NCBI GenBank assembly: GCA_012842035.1
Contig: DUTO01000231.1
Coordinates: 1 to 21,858, forward strand
Length of the DNA stretch: 21,858 nt
From: Clostridia bacterium
GTDB lineage: Bacteria > Bacillota > Peptococcia > DRI-13 > DTU073
Direction of reading: 5' to 3'
Positions 7,157 to 14,897 of the stretch are shown here, piece by piece. The notes beneath the pieces are model-generated. The model did no database searches. It had not been told where the DNA came from and saw only the letters and a list, made by a program, of their open reading frames with translations. The number at the start of each line of letters is the position of its first letter. Positions within the stretch are counted from its first letter, which is position 1. The translations under genes and the position numbers were made by a program.

Positions 7157-7271
7157 ATTATCTTAGCTTATAAAAAGGGGATATGGTTTTAAATGAATAA
7201 GCTCTTATCCCTGACACGGAAGTGTTAGTGATGAGGGCTTCTTTTTGGGAATAGTCGGGGAGGTATCAAGG
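7157..7271 (+). promoter_or_regulatory. alaS leader RNA, candidate transcription attenuator (not a recognisable T-box)
   Basis: The leader lies wholly between the promoter and the alaS start and contains an intrinsic terminator (7199-7246). Two upstream elements can pair with the terminator's 5' arm: AGCTTAT (7165-7171) with ATAAGCT (7197-7203), and GGGGATA (7177-7183) with TATCCCT (7206-7212). Both pairings exclude the terminator; together they would form a pseudoknot. A short frame at 7193-7228 (MNKLLSLTRKC, then three in-frame stops) runs through the hairpin, with AAGGGG 12 bases upstream. The conserved T-box sequence AGGGTGGTACCGCG is absent, and the leader is short for a T-box. That it controls alaS is inference from layout. 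Confidence 0.55.
7199..7246 (+). terminator. intrinsic terminator inside the alaS leader
   Basis: An outer stem of 11 pairs (7199-7209 with 7230-7240, two of them G-U), one C-T mismatch and an inner stem of 7 pairs (7211-7217 with 7222-7228) close on a GGAA tetraloop. C and five T follow (7241-7246). It stands downstream of a perfect promoter and just before the alaS ribosome binding site. Confidence 0.85.
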
Positions 7272-9917
7272 ATGTTAAGTGGCAATGAAATTCGGGAAAA
7301 GTTTTTAGCTTATTTTGAAAGCAAGGGACATACACGGGTAGTCAGTTCTTCTTTAGTTCCTTATCAGGATCCTACGTTATTGTTTACTAATGCGGGGATG
7401 AATCAGTTTAAGGATGTTTTTTTAGGATTAGAGAAACGCCCCTATACGAGGGCAACTAGCTCTCAGAAATGTGTGCGAGCGGGTGGTAAACATAATGACT
7501 TGGAGACGGTAGGCAAAACGGCACGTCACCATACTTTTTTTGAAATGTTAGGAAATTTTTCTTTTGGTGATTATTTTAAAAGGGAAGCAATTACTTATGC
7601 TTGGGAGTTTTTAACTAAAGAAATGGGATTACCTGAGGACAAGCTTTATGCCACTATTTATCAAGATGATGATGAGGCTTATGACTTATGGCGAGAATTG
7701 ACGAATATTCCTCCTGAACGAATTGTGAGATTGGGGGAGAAAGATAATTTTTGGTCAATGGGCGATACCGGGCCTTGTGGTCCTTGTAGTGAAGTTTTGA
7801 TTGATCGAGGCGAAAAATATGCTTGTGGATCTAATTGTGAAATTGGCAAATGTGATTGTGATCGGTTTTTAGAGATCTGGAATTTAGTATTTATGCAGTA
7901 TAACCGGGATGCTAAAGGTCAGATGACTCCTTTGCCCAGGCCCAGTATTGACACGGGAATGGGGTTAGAGAGAATTACGTCTGTGGTGCAGAATGTAGAA
8001 AGTAATTATGATACTGATTTAATCAAACCTCTTTTAAAGGCTATTGAGTCGTTGTGTAGGCAAACATATTATCAGGACCAGAGGGGGTTTGCCTTTCGGG
8101 TAGTTGCGGATCATATTCGAGCTTGTGTTTTTTTAATCAGTGATGGAGTTTTACCTAGCAATGAAGGTCGTGGCTATGTTTTACGGCGTATTTTAAGAAG
8201 GGCCATTCGTTTTGGTAAGGTACTGGGGATAGATGACCCGTTTATGTATAGGCTAGTACCGGTGGTTGTGGATTTGATGAAGAATTCTTATCCGGAAACA
8301 GAGGAGAAGGCGGACTATCTTGCTCAGGTAATTCGTAGGGAAGAGGAACGTTTTCATGTAACGCTTAATGAGGGCCTTCATTTAGCTCAGGAGATTGTGC
8401 ATAATTTGCAAGAGCAAGGGCTTACTGTTATTCCCGGGGGGGAGGCGTTTCGACTTTATGATACTTTTGGTTTTCCCCTTGATTTGACGGAAGATATTGC
8501 CGAGGAGGCCGGACTTGAGGTAGATATCGAAGGCTTTAATCGGGCAATGGAAGAACAAAGGGAAAAGGCTCGTTCGGCTCGTCAGGAAGTGAAGGCTTGG
8601 GATTTAGCCTTAACCGTGCAAAAGTTGGCCGGAAATTTACCTGCTTCCATATTTACGGGTTATGACTTATTAGAGGATGAAGCAGAAATAGGAGCCATAC
8701 TTAAAAATGGTGAATTAGTTGTTGAAGCTAAGGAAGGTGACGAGGTTTATCTGATTGTTAACCAAACACCTTTTTATGCCGAAGGTGGAGGACAAGCAAG
8801 TGATACGGGTGAAATTGTAGCCGCCAAGGGGAAAGTATGTGTAGAAAACACGGAAAAGCTGCCTGATAGTAAAATTGTGCATCAAGGCACTGTTTCAGGT
8901 AAAATCAGTGAGGGGGAAAAGGTCAAGTTATTGGTTGATAGCTCCGTACGGAGAAATACTGCCAGAAATCATACGGCTACTCATCTTTTACAGAAAGCTT
9001 TACAAATAGTATTGGGAGACCATGTACAACAGGCCGGTTCTTTTGTGGAAGGAGCTCGTTTACGGTTTGACTTTACTCATTTTACAGCTTTAACAGAGGA
9101 ACAATTACAAAAAGTAGAAGATTTGGTTAATGAAAAAATTATGGAATCCCTTACAGTTGAGGCTAAAGAGATGTCCTTAGCAGAAGCGCAAAAGTTAGGG
9201 GCAATGGCTCTCTTCGGCGAAAAGTATGGTGAGGTTGTTCGTGTTGTGCAAATAGAGGATTTTAGTAAGGAATTATGTGGGGGTACTCACGTTCGGAATA
9301 CGAGTCAGTTGGGGTTGTTTAAAATTGTTAGCGAAAGTGCAGTAGGTTCGGGATTAAGGAGAATTGAAGCGGTAACCGGTCCGGGAGTTAGACAATATTT
9401 AGCCGAAAAAGAAGCTAGCTTGGCGGAAATCTCGGTATTATTAAAAACACCTGTGCACGAAATACCTCATCGTGTGCAGGGACTTCTGGAGGAATTAAAG
9501 CAGAAGGAAAAGGTAATAGAACAATTAGAGAGCAATTATGCTAAAATACAGGTTCAGGAGACTCTGGCTAAAGTTACTAATGTGCAAGATGTATCTTTAT
9601 TAGTAAGTCAAGTGGAAGCTCGGGATATGGAAACCTTGCGTAATTTGGCCGATATATTTAGAGATAAGTTGGGTTCAGGTGTAGTAGTATTAGGTGCGGT
9701 GATGGGAGAAAAGGTTAATTTTGTTGTGGCGGCCACGAAGGATGTTACGGCAAAAGGGGTACATGCAGGTAAATTAATCAAAGAAATAGCGAAGATTACC
9801 GGTGGAGGCGGAGGCGGCAGACCGGAGATGGCCCAAGCAGGAGGTAAAAATGTGACGAAGTTAGAAGAGGCCTTAGCTAAGGCAGCAGAATTTGTAGAAA
9901 ATCAATTAAAGAAATAA
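7272..9917 (+). CDS. alaS: alanyl-tRNA synthetase
   Basis: This 881-residue class II synthetase charges tRNA-Ala and edits Ser and Gly mischarging. The catalytic domain opens with the LSGNEIREKFLAYFESKGH region and holds RATSSQKCVRAGGKHNDLE. A cysteine-rich insert (CGSNCEIGKCDCD) precedes LEIWNLVFMQYN. The editing domain has the zinc ligands HTATH (about residue 566) and CGGTH (C669). The C-terminal DHHA1/C-Ala domain ends with the glycine-rich GGGGGGRPEMAQAGG. The start is ATG 7272, nine bases after GGGGAGG (7256-7262); the frame stays open to a TTG at 7245, but that codon lies in the leader terminator's T run. The gene appears to have its own promoter and a regulated leader. Confidence 0.97.
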   Translation: MLSGNEIREKFLAYFESKGHTRVVSSSLVPYQDPTLLFTNAGMNQFKDVFLGLEKRPYTRATSSQKCVRAGGKHNDLETVGKTARHHTFFEMLGNFSFGDYFKREAITYAWEFLTKEMGLPEDKLYATIYQDDDEAYDLWRELTNIPPERIVRLGEKDNFWSMGDTGPCGPCSEVLIDRGEKYACGSNCEIGKCDCDRFLEIWNLVFMQYNRDAKGQMTPLPRPSIDTGMGLERITSVVQNVESNYDTDLIKPLLKAIESLCRQTYYQDQRGFAFRVVADHIRACVFLISDGVLPSNEGRGYVLRRILRRAIRFGKVLGIDDPFMYRLVPVVVDLMKNSYPETEEKADYLAQVIRREEERFHVTLNEGLHLAQEIVHNLQEQGLTVIPGGEAFRLYDTFGFPLDLTEDIAEEAGLEVDIEGFNRAMEEQREKARSARQEVKAWDLALTVQKLAGNLPASIFTGYDLLEDEAEIGAILKNGELVVEAKEGDEVYLIVNQTPFYAEGGGQASDTGEIVAAKGKVCVENTEKLPDSKIVHQGTVSGKISEGEKVKLLVDSSVRRNTARNHTATHLLQKALQIVLGDHVQQAGSFVEGARLRFDFTHFTALTEEQLQKVEDLVNEKIMESLTVEAKEMSLAEAQKLGAMALFGEKYGEVVRVVQIEDFSKELCGGTHVRNTSQLGLFKIVSESAVGSGLRRIEAVTGPGVRQYLAEKEASLAEISVLLKTPVHEIPHRVQGLLEELKQKEKVIEQLESNYAKIQVQETLAKVTNVQDVSLLVSQVEARDMETLRNLADIFRDKLGSGVVVLGAVMGEKVNFVVAATKDVTAKGVHAGKLIKEIAKITGGGGGGRPEMAQAGGKNVTKLEEALAKAAEFVENQLKK

Positions 9918-10031
9918 AAAAATAAAAGGATATCTGATTTTCATAGAGAAATAATACTATATCACAAAAATATAAGTAGAATTTGAAAAAGTTATAAATT
10001 TATTAGGATCGAATTTATGAGGTGATGTTTG

Positions 10032-10292
10032 ATGAACGGAGAAAAATTTGATCAGACGATGATGTTTCGGGTAAAAACTGAAGAAGAAGTTTCTGCTAGT
10101 GAAGTTTTGGTTAGTGTTTATAATGCTCTACAGGAAAAAGGTTATAATCCTATTAATCAGATTGTCGGTTACCTTCTTTCTGGAGATCCTGCTTATATTA
10201 CTAGCCACAAAAATGCTCGTTCTTTGATTAGAAAATTGGATCGAGATGAGCTTTTAGAAGAATTAGTGCGTAGTTATTTGGGAAGTTTATAA
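10032..10292 (+). CDS. ireB: IreB family regulatory phosphoprotein (UPF0297, YrzL)
   Basis: This 86-residue protein contains the invariant core GYNPINQIVGYLLSGDPAYI and the C-terminal RDELLEELVRSYL. In Enterococcus faecalis IreB is phosphorylated by the PASTA kinase IreK on N-terminal threonines and limits cephalosporin resistance. Here the N-terminus reads KFDQTMMF: one threonine (T9) matches the conserved site and the other appears missing. The start is ATG 10032 behind GAGGTGAT (10019-10026); a TTG at 10029 directly before it is less likely. It lies 114 bases after alaS and 5 bases before ruvX, the conserved Firmicutes order. The gap upstream holds no convincing promoter or terminator. Confidence 0.93.
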   Translation: MNGEKFDQTMMFRVKTEEEVSASEVLVSVYNALQEKGYNPINQIVGYLLSGDPAYITSHKNARSLIRKLDRDELLEELVRSYLGSL

Positions 10293-10297
10293 AAGAA

Positions 10298-10708
10298 ATG
10301 CGTATTTTAGGAATGGACTTGGGTGAAAAAAGAATTGGGCTTGCCGTTAGTGATGAATTGGGAATCACAGCACAAGGTTTATTTACGTTGAAACGGACAG
10401 AACTTAAAGAAGACCTTCGGCAACTTGTGAAAATTATTCAAGAAAAAGAAATTACGAAGTTGGTTGTTGGACTTCCCAAAAATATGAATGGTTCTTTAGG
10501 ACCTCAGGCGGACAGGGTTAAGAGTTTTGTAATTCTTTTAACCAAAGAATGCCCCTTGGAAGTTGTCTATTGGGATGAACGCCTTACTACAGTGGCTGCT
10601 CAGCGTGTACTTATAGAGGGTGATGTTTCACGAAAGAAACGGAGAAAAGTCGTTGATAAGATAGCTGCGGTAATAATTTTACAGAGTTATTTAGATAATT
10701 CAAGATAA
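10298..10708 (+). CDS. ruvX: Holliday junction resolvase-like / pre-16S rRNA nuclease YqgF (RuvX, YrrK)
   Basis: This 136-residue RNase H-fold protein opens with MRILGMDLGEKRIGLAVSD, which carries the first catalytic aspartate (D7). VVGLPKNMNGS follows, then WDERLTT with the second acidic site, and DKIAAVIILQ with the last aspartate. YqgF proteins process the 5' end of pre-16S rRNA in E. coli and resemble Holliday junction resolvases. The start ATG is 5 bases after the ireB stop, with only a weak purine-rich site, so translation probably depends on ireB. Length is normal for the family. Confidence 0.94.
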   Translation: MRILGMDLGEKRIGLAVSDELGITAQGLFTLKRTELKEDLRQLVKIIQEKEITKLVVGLPKNMNGSLGPQADRVKSFVILLTKECPLEVVYWDERLTTVAAQRVLIEGDVSRKKRRKVVDKIAAVIILQSYLDNSR

Positions 10709-10739
10709 TCAACAGAATTTTTAATTTTTTTTGTTTAAG

Positions 10740-10768
10740 TTGACAAGCATTAATTTGCAAGTTACAAT
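10740..10768 (+). promoter_or_regulatory. sigma-A promoter of the DUF1292 gene
   Basis: TTGACA (10740-10745) and TACAAT (10763-10768) are 17 bases apart. It gives the DUF1292 gene its own start 34 bases upstream of the ATG, separate from ireB-ruvX. Confidence 0.82.
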
Positions 10769-10801
10769 TACATTAAATAATAATAGGAAAGTGGTGGTAA
10801 A

Positions 10802-11089
10802 ATGTTAAAAGATGAGGATAAGATTGTTTTGATAGACGAAGAAAACAATGAACTGGAATTTGCTTTTATTGATGCTTTGGAAGTAGATGGAGAGGAATAT
10901 GCTGTTTTAGCTCCTGTTGAAGAAGTTGAAAGTGCCAAAGAAGAAAAAGAAGCGATTATTTTAAAAATAGGGAAAGACAAAAATGGGGAAGAAATTCTTT
11001 TTGATATTGAAGATGACGAAGAATGGGATAGAGTGGCTAACAAGTGGCAAAAATATATGGAGGCATTACAAGAAGAAGGGGTAGAATAG
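10802..11089 (+). CDS. DUF1292 protein (YrzB family)
   Basis: This strongly acidic 95-residue protein has the DUF1292 pattern: KIVLIDEENNELEF near the start, EVDGEEYAVLAPVE in the middle, and ILFDIEDDEEWDRVANKW towards the end. The family is conserved in Firmicutes beside ruvX and mltG; its function is not established. A consensus promoter lies upstream and a perfect terminator downstream, so it can be transcribed as a single-gene unit from a strong promoter. The antisense strand holds a serine-rich open frame (10768-11043), a by-product of the acidic codons and not a gene. The start is ATG 10802 after GGTGG. Confidence 0.9.
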   Translation: MLKDEDKIVLIDEENNELEFAFIDALEVDGEEYAVLAPVEEVESAKEEKEAIILKIGKDKNGEEILFDIEDDEEWDRVANKWQKYMEALQEEGVE

Positions 11090-11138
11090 GTAATTGTAAA
11101 ATAAAAAAGAAGGTATATTTTTTAGGAAATGTTTAGTT

Positions 11139-11177
11139 GCAGTCTTTTATCGAGAGGATAAAAGACTGTTTTGTTTT
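11139..11177 (+). terminator. intrinsic terminator after the DUF1292 gene
   Basis: CAGTCTTTTATC (11140-11151) pairs perfectly over 12 bases with GATAAAAGACTG (11157-11168) around loop GAGAG, followed by TTTTGTTTT (11169-11177). It isolates the DUF1292 gene from mltG. Confidence 0.93.
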
Positions 11178-11201
11178 ATATCCATTTGGGAAAATATATA
11201 G

Positions 11202-11207
11202 TATAAT
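11202..11207 (+). promoter_or_regulatory. possible -10 element of mltG
   Basis: TATAAT lies 44 bases before the mltG start and after the preceding terminator, where a new promoter is expected. The best-spaced -35 (TATCCA, 11179-11184) matches the consensus at only three positions. Confidence 0.4.
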
Positions 11208-11251
11208 AAAAATTAAAGGTTCATAAAAATTAAAAAGAAGGAGCTAGGAGA

Positions 11252-12280
11252 ATGGAGCCCTTTTTACAGAAAAATATAAAAGGAATGCCTAGAGCGCTAA
11301 AGCTAATTGTTTTTATCGCAGCGTTAGGTATGCTTTTATGTGCTTTGTTTTATAGTTTATTAGGTCCGGTTAATTCTGAGGATAGTGTGGACAGGTTGTT
11401 TATGGTTAAACAAGGTACTGCCGCAACACAAATTGCTCAAGACTTGGAAAAAGAAGGACTGATCAAAAATGCCCAGGCTTTTGTTTTTTATGCTAAGTTA
11501 ACCGGTAATCTTAGTAAGTTGAAGGCCGGGCACTATTTTTTCAATTCAGCTATGAATATTCAGGAAATCACAACTAAGCTTGTAGAAGGTAAGGTTGCTT
11601 CGCTAAGTTTTACTATCCCTGAAGGCTATTGTTTACAGCAAATTGCGGAAGTTTTAGCTAAAAAAGAAATTATGACTGAAAAGGAGTTTTGGGCAGTAGT
11701 TAAAGAAGGTGATTTTGCTTATTCTTTTTTGCAAGATTTACCGCAAACAGAAAAAAGGCTAGAAGGATATCTTTTCCCTGATACATATATAATGCCCATT
11801 GGAATGCCCGCTGAAGAAGTTATTAAGATGATGTTAAGGCGGTTTGATACTGTTTATAAAAATTTGCCTTCTAATGAGACAAGCTTAACAACTCATGAAG
11901 TGGTGACTTTAGCTTCCATAATTGAAGGCGAATGTCTTTTAGATCGGGAAAGACCTCTTGTTGCTTCCGTTTTTTTTAATCGTCTTAAAAGAGGACAAAG
12001 GTTGGAGGCCGATGCTACTGTTCAGTATGCTCTCGAAGCAAGAAAACAACGTGTTTTGTTTAAGGATACAGAAATAGAATCTGCTTATAATACATATAGA
12101 GTCGAGGGGCTTCCTCCGGGACCTATTGGTTGTCCCGGTGAGGCTTCTTTGCGGGCAGTTTTAGAACCAGCGGATACTAATTATTTTTATTTTGTAGCTA
12201 AAAAGGATAATAGTGGGGAACATGTTTTTGCACGAACTTTTGCTGAACATAAGGCAAATAAACGTAAACTGGGATATTAA
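11252..12280 (+). CDS. mltG: endolytic murein transglycosylase MltG (YceG-like)
   Basis: This 342-residue membrane-anchored enzyme cuts nascent peptidoglycan strands and sets glycan length. One transmembrane segment (residues about 17-38) follows a short cytoplasmic tail. A LysM-like part (about 45-115) precedes the YceG catalytic domain. The catalytic glutamate is E225 in LASIIEGE, followed by ERPLVASVFFNRLKRGQRLE and the substrate-site DATVQYAL. GLPPGPIGCPGEASLRAVL and EHVFARTFAEH complete the family pattern. The start is ATG 11252, with AAGGAG and a second AGGAG upstream. It lies 17 bases before the methyltransferase, as in B. subtilis (yrrL-yrrM). Confidence 0.95.
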   Translation: MEPFLQKNIKGMPRALKLIVFIAALGMLLCALFYSLLGPVNSEDSVDRLFMVKQGTAATQIAQDLEKEGLIKNAQAFVFYAKLTGNLSKLKAGHYFFNSAMNIQEITTKLVEGKVASLSFTIPEGYCLQQIAEVLAKKEIMTEKEFWAVVKEGDFAYSFLQDLPQTEKRLEGYLFPDTYIMPIGMPAEEVIKMMLRRFDTVYKNLPSNETSLTTHEVVTLASIIEGECLLDRERPLVASVFFNRLKRGQRLEADATVQYALEARKQRVLFKDTEIESAYNTYRVEGLPPGPIGCPGEASLRAVLEPADTNYFYFVAKKDNSGEHVFARTFAEHKANKRKLGY

Positions 12281-12297
12281 GTTGGTGGGATGTTAGA

Positions 12298-12981
12298 ATG
12301 GGGCAAAGAATTATATCGGAAGACATTGTTGCCTTTTTACAAGAATTACTTCCTCAAAGACCTTCTCTTTTTGCGGAAATAGAAAAGGAATGTGAACAAG
12401 ATTATATACCGCTTATTGAGCCGGAAATAGGGCAACTTTTACAGGTGTTTTTAGGGATTAAGCAGGCAAAGCGAGTTTTAGAAATAGGGACCGGGATTGG
12501 TTATTCTACTTTATGGTTGGCCTTAGCTCCTAATAAAGAAAGACACCATGTTACGACTTTGGAAATTAATAACGAAAGATATGAGCGTGCTTGTTATTAT
12601 TTTGAAAAAGCCGGTGTAAGTTCTGTGATAACACCACTTCTAGGAGATGCTCACGAAATTATTCCTCAATTAAAGGGAACTTTTGATTTTGTGTTTATGG
12701 ATGCAGCGAAAGGGCAGTATCCCGGACTGTTTCATAAGATTTATCCTTTGTTAGAGCCGGGTGGTGTCTTAGTAATTGATAATATTTTATTAAATGGTTG
12801 GGTTATTGACATGTATTGGCCGGAACGGCGTAAAAAAACAATGGTTTGTCGGGTGAGAGAGTTATTGGAGATATTGAAAACACATCCCGGCTTATTGACC
12901 TCAATATTGCCTTTAGGTGATGGGGTTTCTGTCAGTATAAGGAAAAGGGAAGGGGGGCAATTCTCTTTAGATAAAGAATAA
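12298..12981 (+). CDS. SAM-dependent O-methyltransferase (YrrM/TrmR-like)
   Basis: This 227-residue class I methyltransferase of the COMT-like Methyltransf_3 family has the SAM-binding motif I LEIGTGIGYS (residues 61-70), acidic loop LEIN (88-91), MDAAKG (134-139) and the metal-site DN of VIDNILLNGW (161-162). In B. subtilis the gene at this position, yrrM (trmR), methylates 5-hydroxyuridine at U34 of tRNA. The U32 protein encoded next belongs to the family that makes ho5U34, so the neighbourhood supports the same function here. That specificity is inferred from position, not from a motif. The start is ATG 12298, with only a weak ribosome binding site. Confidence 0.87.
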   Translation: MGQRIISEDIVAFLQELLPQRPSLFAEIEKECEQDYIPLIEPEIGQLLQVFLGIKQAKRVLEIGTGIGYSTLWLALAPNKERHHVTTLEINNERYERACYYFEKAGVSSVITPLLGDAHEIIPQLKGTFDFVFMDAAKGQYPGLFHKIYPLLEPGGVLVIDNILLNGWVIDMYWPERRKKTMVCRVRELLEILKTHPGLLTSILPLGDGVSVSIRKREGGQFSLDKE

Positions 12982-12987
12982 CAACCT

Positions 12988-13019
12988 AGCCTCTGTTTAT
13001 TGGGGGGCTTATTTGTTTT
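12988..13019 (+). terminator. weak possible terminator before the U32 gene
   Basis: AGCCTC (12988-12993) pairs with GGGGCT (13004-13009) around a 10-base loop, followed by TATTTGTTTT. The stem is short and the T run broken, so it would be leaky at best. Confidence 0.3.
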
Positions 13020-13040
13020 GGGGAGGTGTGTAAGAAGGCG

Positions 13041-14279
13041 ATGCGGAAAAAGATAGAATTATTAGCTCCGGCCGGTAATTTGGAAAAACTAAAGATGGCT
13101 ATTCTTTATGGAGCGGATGCAGTTTATTTAGGCGGTAAAGAGTATGGTTTACGGGCTTTTGCTGGAAATTTTACTTGGGATGAAATTGAAGCCGGCGTAA
13201 AGTTTGCTCATTGCTATGGCGCAAAAGTTTATGTTACGGTAAATATCTTTGCTCATAATCGTGATTTAGAGAATTTACCCGGATATTTAAAGCAATTAGA
13301 AGACATAGGGGCAGATGGGATTATCTTTTCTGACCCTGGAGTTTGGAAAATTGCCCAGGAAATAAATTCCGGATTAGCTCTACACCTTAGTACACAAGCG
13401 AACACTACCAATTGGGCCAGTGCCCGGTTTTGGGAAGAACATGGTGTGAAAAGACTTGTTTTAGCGAGAGAATTATCTTTAGAAGAGATTAAAGGGATTC
13501 GTGAAAAGGTGGAGGCAGAATTAGAGGTTTTTGTGCATGGGGCGATGTGTATTTCCTATTCAGGGAGATGTCTTTTAAGTAATTACATGGCAGATCGTGA
13601 TGCTAATTTGGGAGAGTGTGCTCAGCCGTGTCGTTGGAATTATGCTTTGGTTGAAGAAAAACGTCCCGGACAGGTATATCCTCTTTTTGAGGACGAGCGG
13701 GGTTCCTATATTTTTAATTCCCAAGACTTATGTTTAATTAAGCATTTGCCGGAATTAATTAATGCTGGTGTAGATAGTTTAAAAATTGAAGGACGGATGA
13801 AGAGTATTCATTATGTAGCGACAGTAGTTAATGCTTATCGGCAGGCGCTTGATGCTTATTATGCTGACTCCGAAGGATATGTTTTTGACGAGAGTTGGTA
13901 TGATGAAATATTAAAAGTAAGTCATCGCGACTATACGACAGGTTTTCTTTTGGGTAAGCCTCAGGCTGAGGCACAAAATTATGAGTCGTCTTCGTATTTA
14001 CGCTATTATGATTTTGTGGGACTTGTTCTTGATTATGACTCGGATACAAAATTGGCTACGGTGGAACAGCGTAATAACTTTAGGGTGGGGGACGAATTAG
14101 AAATTATCGGACCACGAACAGAGCTTTTTCACCAGACAGTGAAGGTAATGCGTGATGAAACAGGGCAGCAAATTGAGGTAGCTCCTCATCCCCAGCAAAT
14201 TGTTCAGGTAAAGGTTGACAAACCTGTTAGACCTTGGGATTTAATGAGAAGAGCAAAAAATATGGAGGGAAGAAACTAA
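13041..14279 (+). CDS. U32 family peptidase-like protein, probable tRNA ho5U34 hydroxylation protein (YrrO/TrhP type)
   Basis: The U32 signature is present: EVFVHGAMCISYSGRCLLSN, then GECAQPCRW. The four cysteines (C170, C177, C193, C197 counted from ATG 13041) match those that hold an iron-sulfur cluster in TrhP/RlhA-type proteins. Early motifs IELLAPAGN and YGADAVYLGG and the later DSLKIEGRMKS are typical. Although annotated as peptidases, family members hydroxylate RNA bases using prephenate (ho5U34 in tRNA, ho5C in rRNA). B. subtilis has two adjacent genes (yrrN, yrrO); here there is one, of 412 residues. GTG 13026 is an upstream alternative, but MRKKIELLAPAGN is the usual N-terminus. The stop overlaps the next gene by one base. 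Confidence 0.9.
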   Translation: MRKKIELLAPAGNLEKLKMAILYGADAVYLGGKEYGLRAFAGNFTWDEIEAGVKFAHCYGAKVYVTVNIFAHNRDLENLPGYLKQLEDIGADGIIFSDPGVWKIAQEINSGLALHLSTQANTTNWASARFWEEHGVKRLVLARELSLEEIKGIREKVEAELEVFVHGAMCISYSGRCLLSNYMADRDANLGECAQPCRWNYALVEEKRPGQVYPLFEDERGSYIFNSQDLCLIKHLPELINAGVDSLKIEGRMKSIHYVATVVNAYRQALDAYYADSEGYVFDESWYDEILKVSHRDYTTGFLLGKPQAEAQNYESSSYLRYYDFVGLVLDYDSDTKLATVEQRNNFRVGDELEIIGPRTELFHQTVKVMRDETGQQIEVAPHPQQIVQVKVDKPVRPWDLMRRAKNMEGRN

Positions 14280-14836
14280 TGAAATTTTCAATGCAGATGA
14301 GCATAAATTATTATCAACCCAATGAGGCTTCATTAAGTTTTGAAAGTGATGACCCTGCTCAAGCGGAATCGTTTGGGGAATTGTTATTATTTTGTTGTTT
14401 TACTTTAAGATTGTTAGTGAATTTTGGACAATCGGATGCCGGCTATGCTTTGGCCATGTCTTTATTTGAGATAAGTGATAATTTAGAAAAAGTAGCTGAT
14501 TCGAATGTTTTTAATGCTCCTAAAATAGTAGAATATAAAGGAACTCCGGGGCAAAGGCAATTTATAGCTCATTTAGTGCATTCTAAAAAAAGATTAAACT
14601 TTAAAATGAGGACAAGGGGATTTAGTTTTTTTAAATCAGATTTGAATTTTTATAGCATAAATTCAGTATTGCTTTTTTTAAGTTATTTAGTAAACAAAGG
14701 AATTAGGAAGCCGGGATATATGATGAAATTGGCTGATGTAGTAAAAAAATGTGCCCAGGTCTTTGTTTCAAGACAATTAACGAAGAAAAATGAAAAAGGA
14801 ATGGCTTTAGTGATTGCGGGAATTCCAGACTTATAA
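14279..14836 (+). CDS. protein of unknown function, coupled to the U32 gene
   Basis: I do not recognise this 185-residue protein. It has no signal peptide, CxxC motif or nucleotide-binding loop. The N-terminal half contains a hydrophobic helix-like part (SFGELLLFCCFTLRLLVNFG) and the middle is basic (HLVHSKKRLNFKMRTRGFSF). A second hydrophobic segment (INSVLLFLSYLVNKG) and a lysine-rich tail follow. It is probably soluble and alpha-helical. ATG 14279 shares its A with the U32 stop (TAATG) and has GGAGGG nine bases upstream, so it is translated with the U32 protein. Codon use looks like its neighbours. Coupling suggests a partner of tRNA or rRNA hydroxylation, but that is only contextual. Confidence 0.8.
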   Translation: MKFSMQMSINYYQPNEASLSFESDDPAQAESFGELLLFCCFTLRLLVNFGQSDAGYALAMSLFEISDNLEKVADSNVFNAPKIVEYKGTPGQRQFIAHLVHSKKRLNFKMRTRGFSFFKSDLNFYSINSVLLFLSYLVNKGIRKPGYMMKLADVVKKCAQVFVSRQLTKKNEKGMALVIAGIPDL

Positions 14837-14897
14837 TCATGAGGTAATTGTTGTATATTAATTATTGGTAGAGTTTTGGAGAAAGGAGAGCATCTTG

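Noticed and set aside
7245..7271. TTG 7245 as the alaS start
   Set aside because: It lies in the leader terminator's T run without a ribosome binding site; ATG 7272 has GGGGAGG at the right distance and begins the family N-terminus.
7157..7271. T-box leader upstream of alaS
   Set aside because: The conserved AGGGTGGTACCGCG core is absent and the leader is too short for the usual stem I plus antiterminator.
10768..11043. Antisense 91-codon serine-rich frame opposite the DUF1292 gene
   Set aside because: It mirrors the acidic GAA/GAT-rich codons of the real gene, has low-complexity composition and no ribosome binding site.
14234..14278. Upstream extension of the unknown 185-residue protein
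   Set aside because: It would overlap the U32 gene by 45 bases with no ribosome binding site; ATG 14279 has GGAGGG at nine bases.
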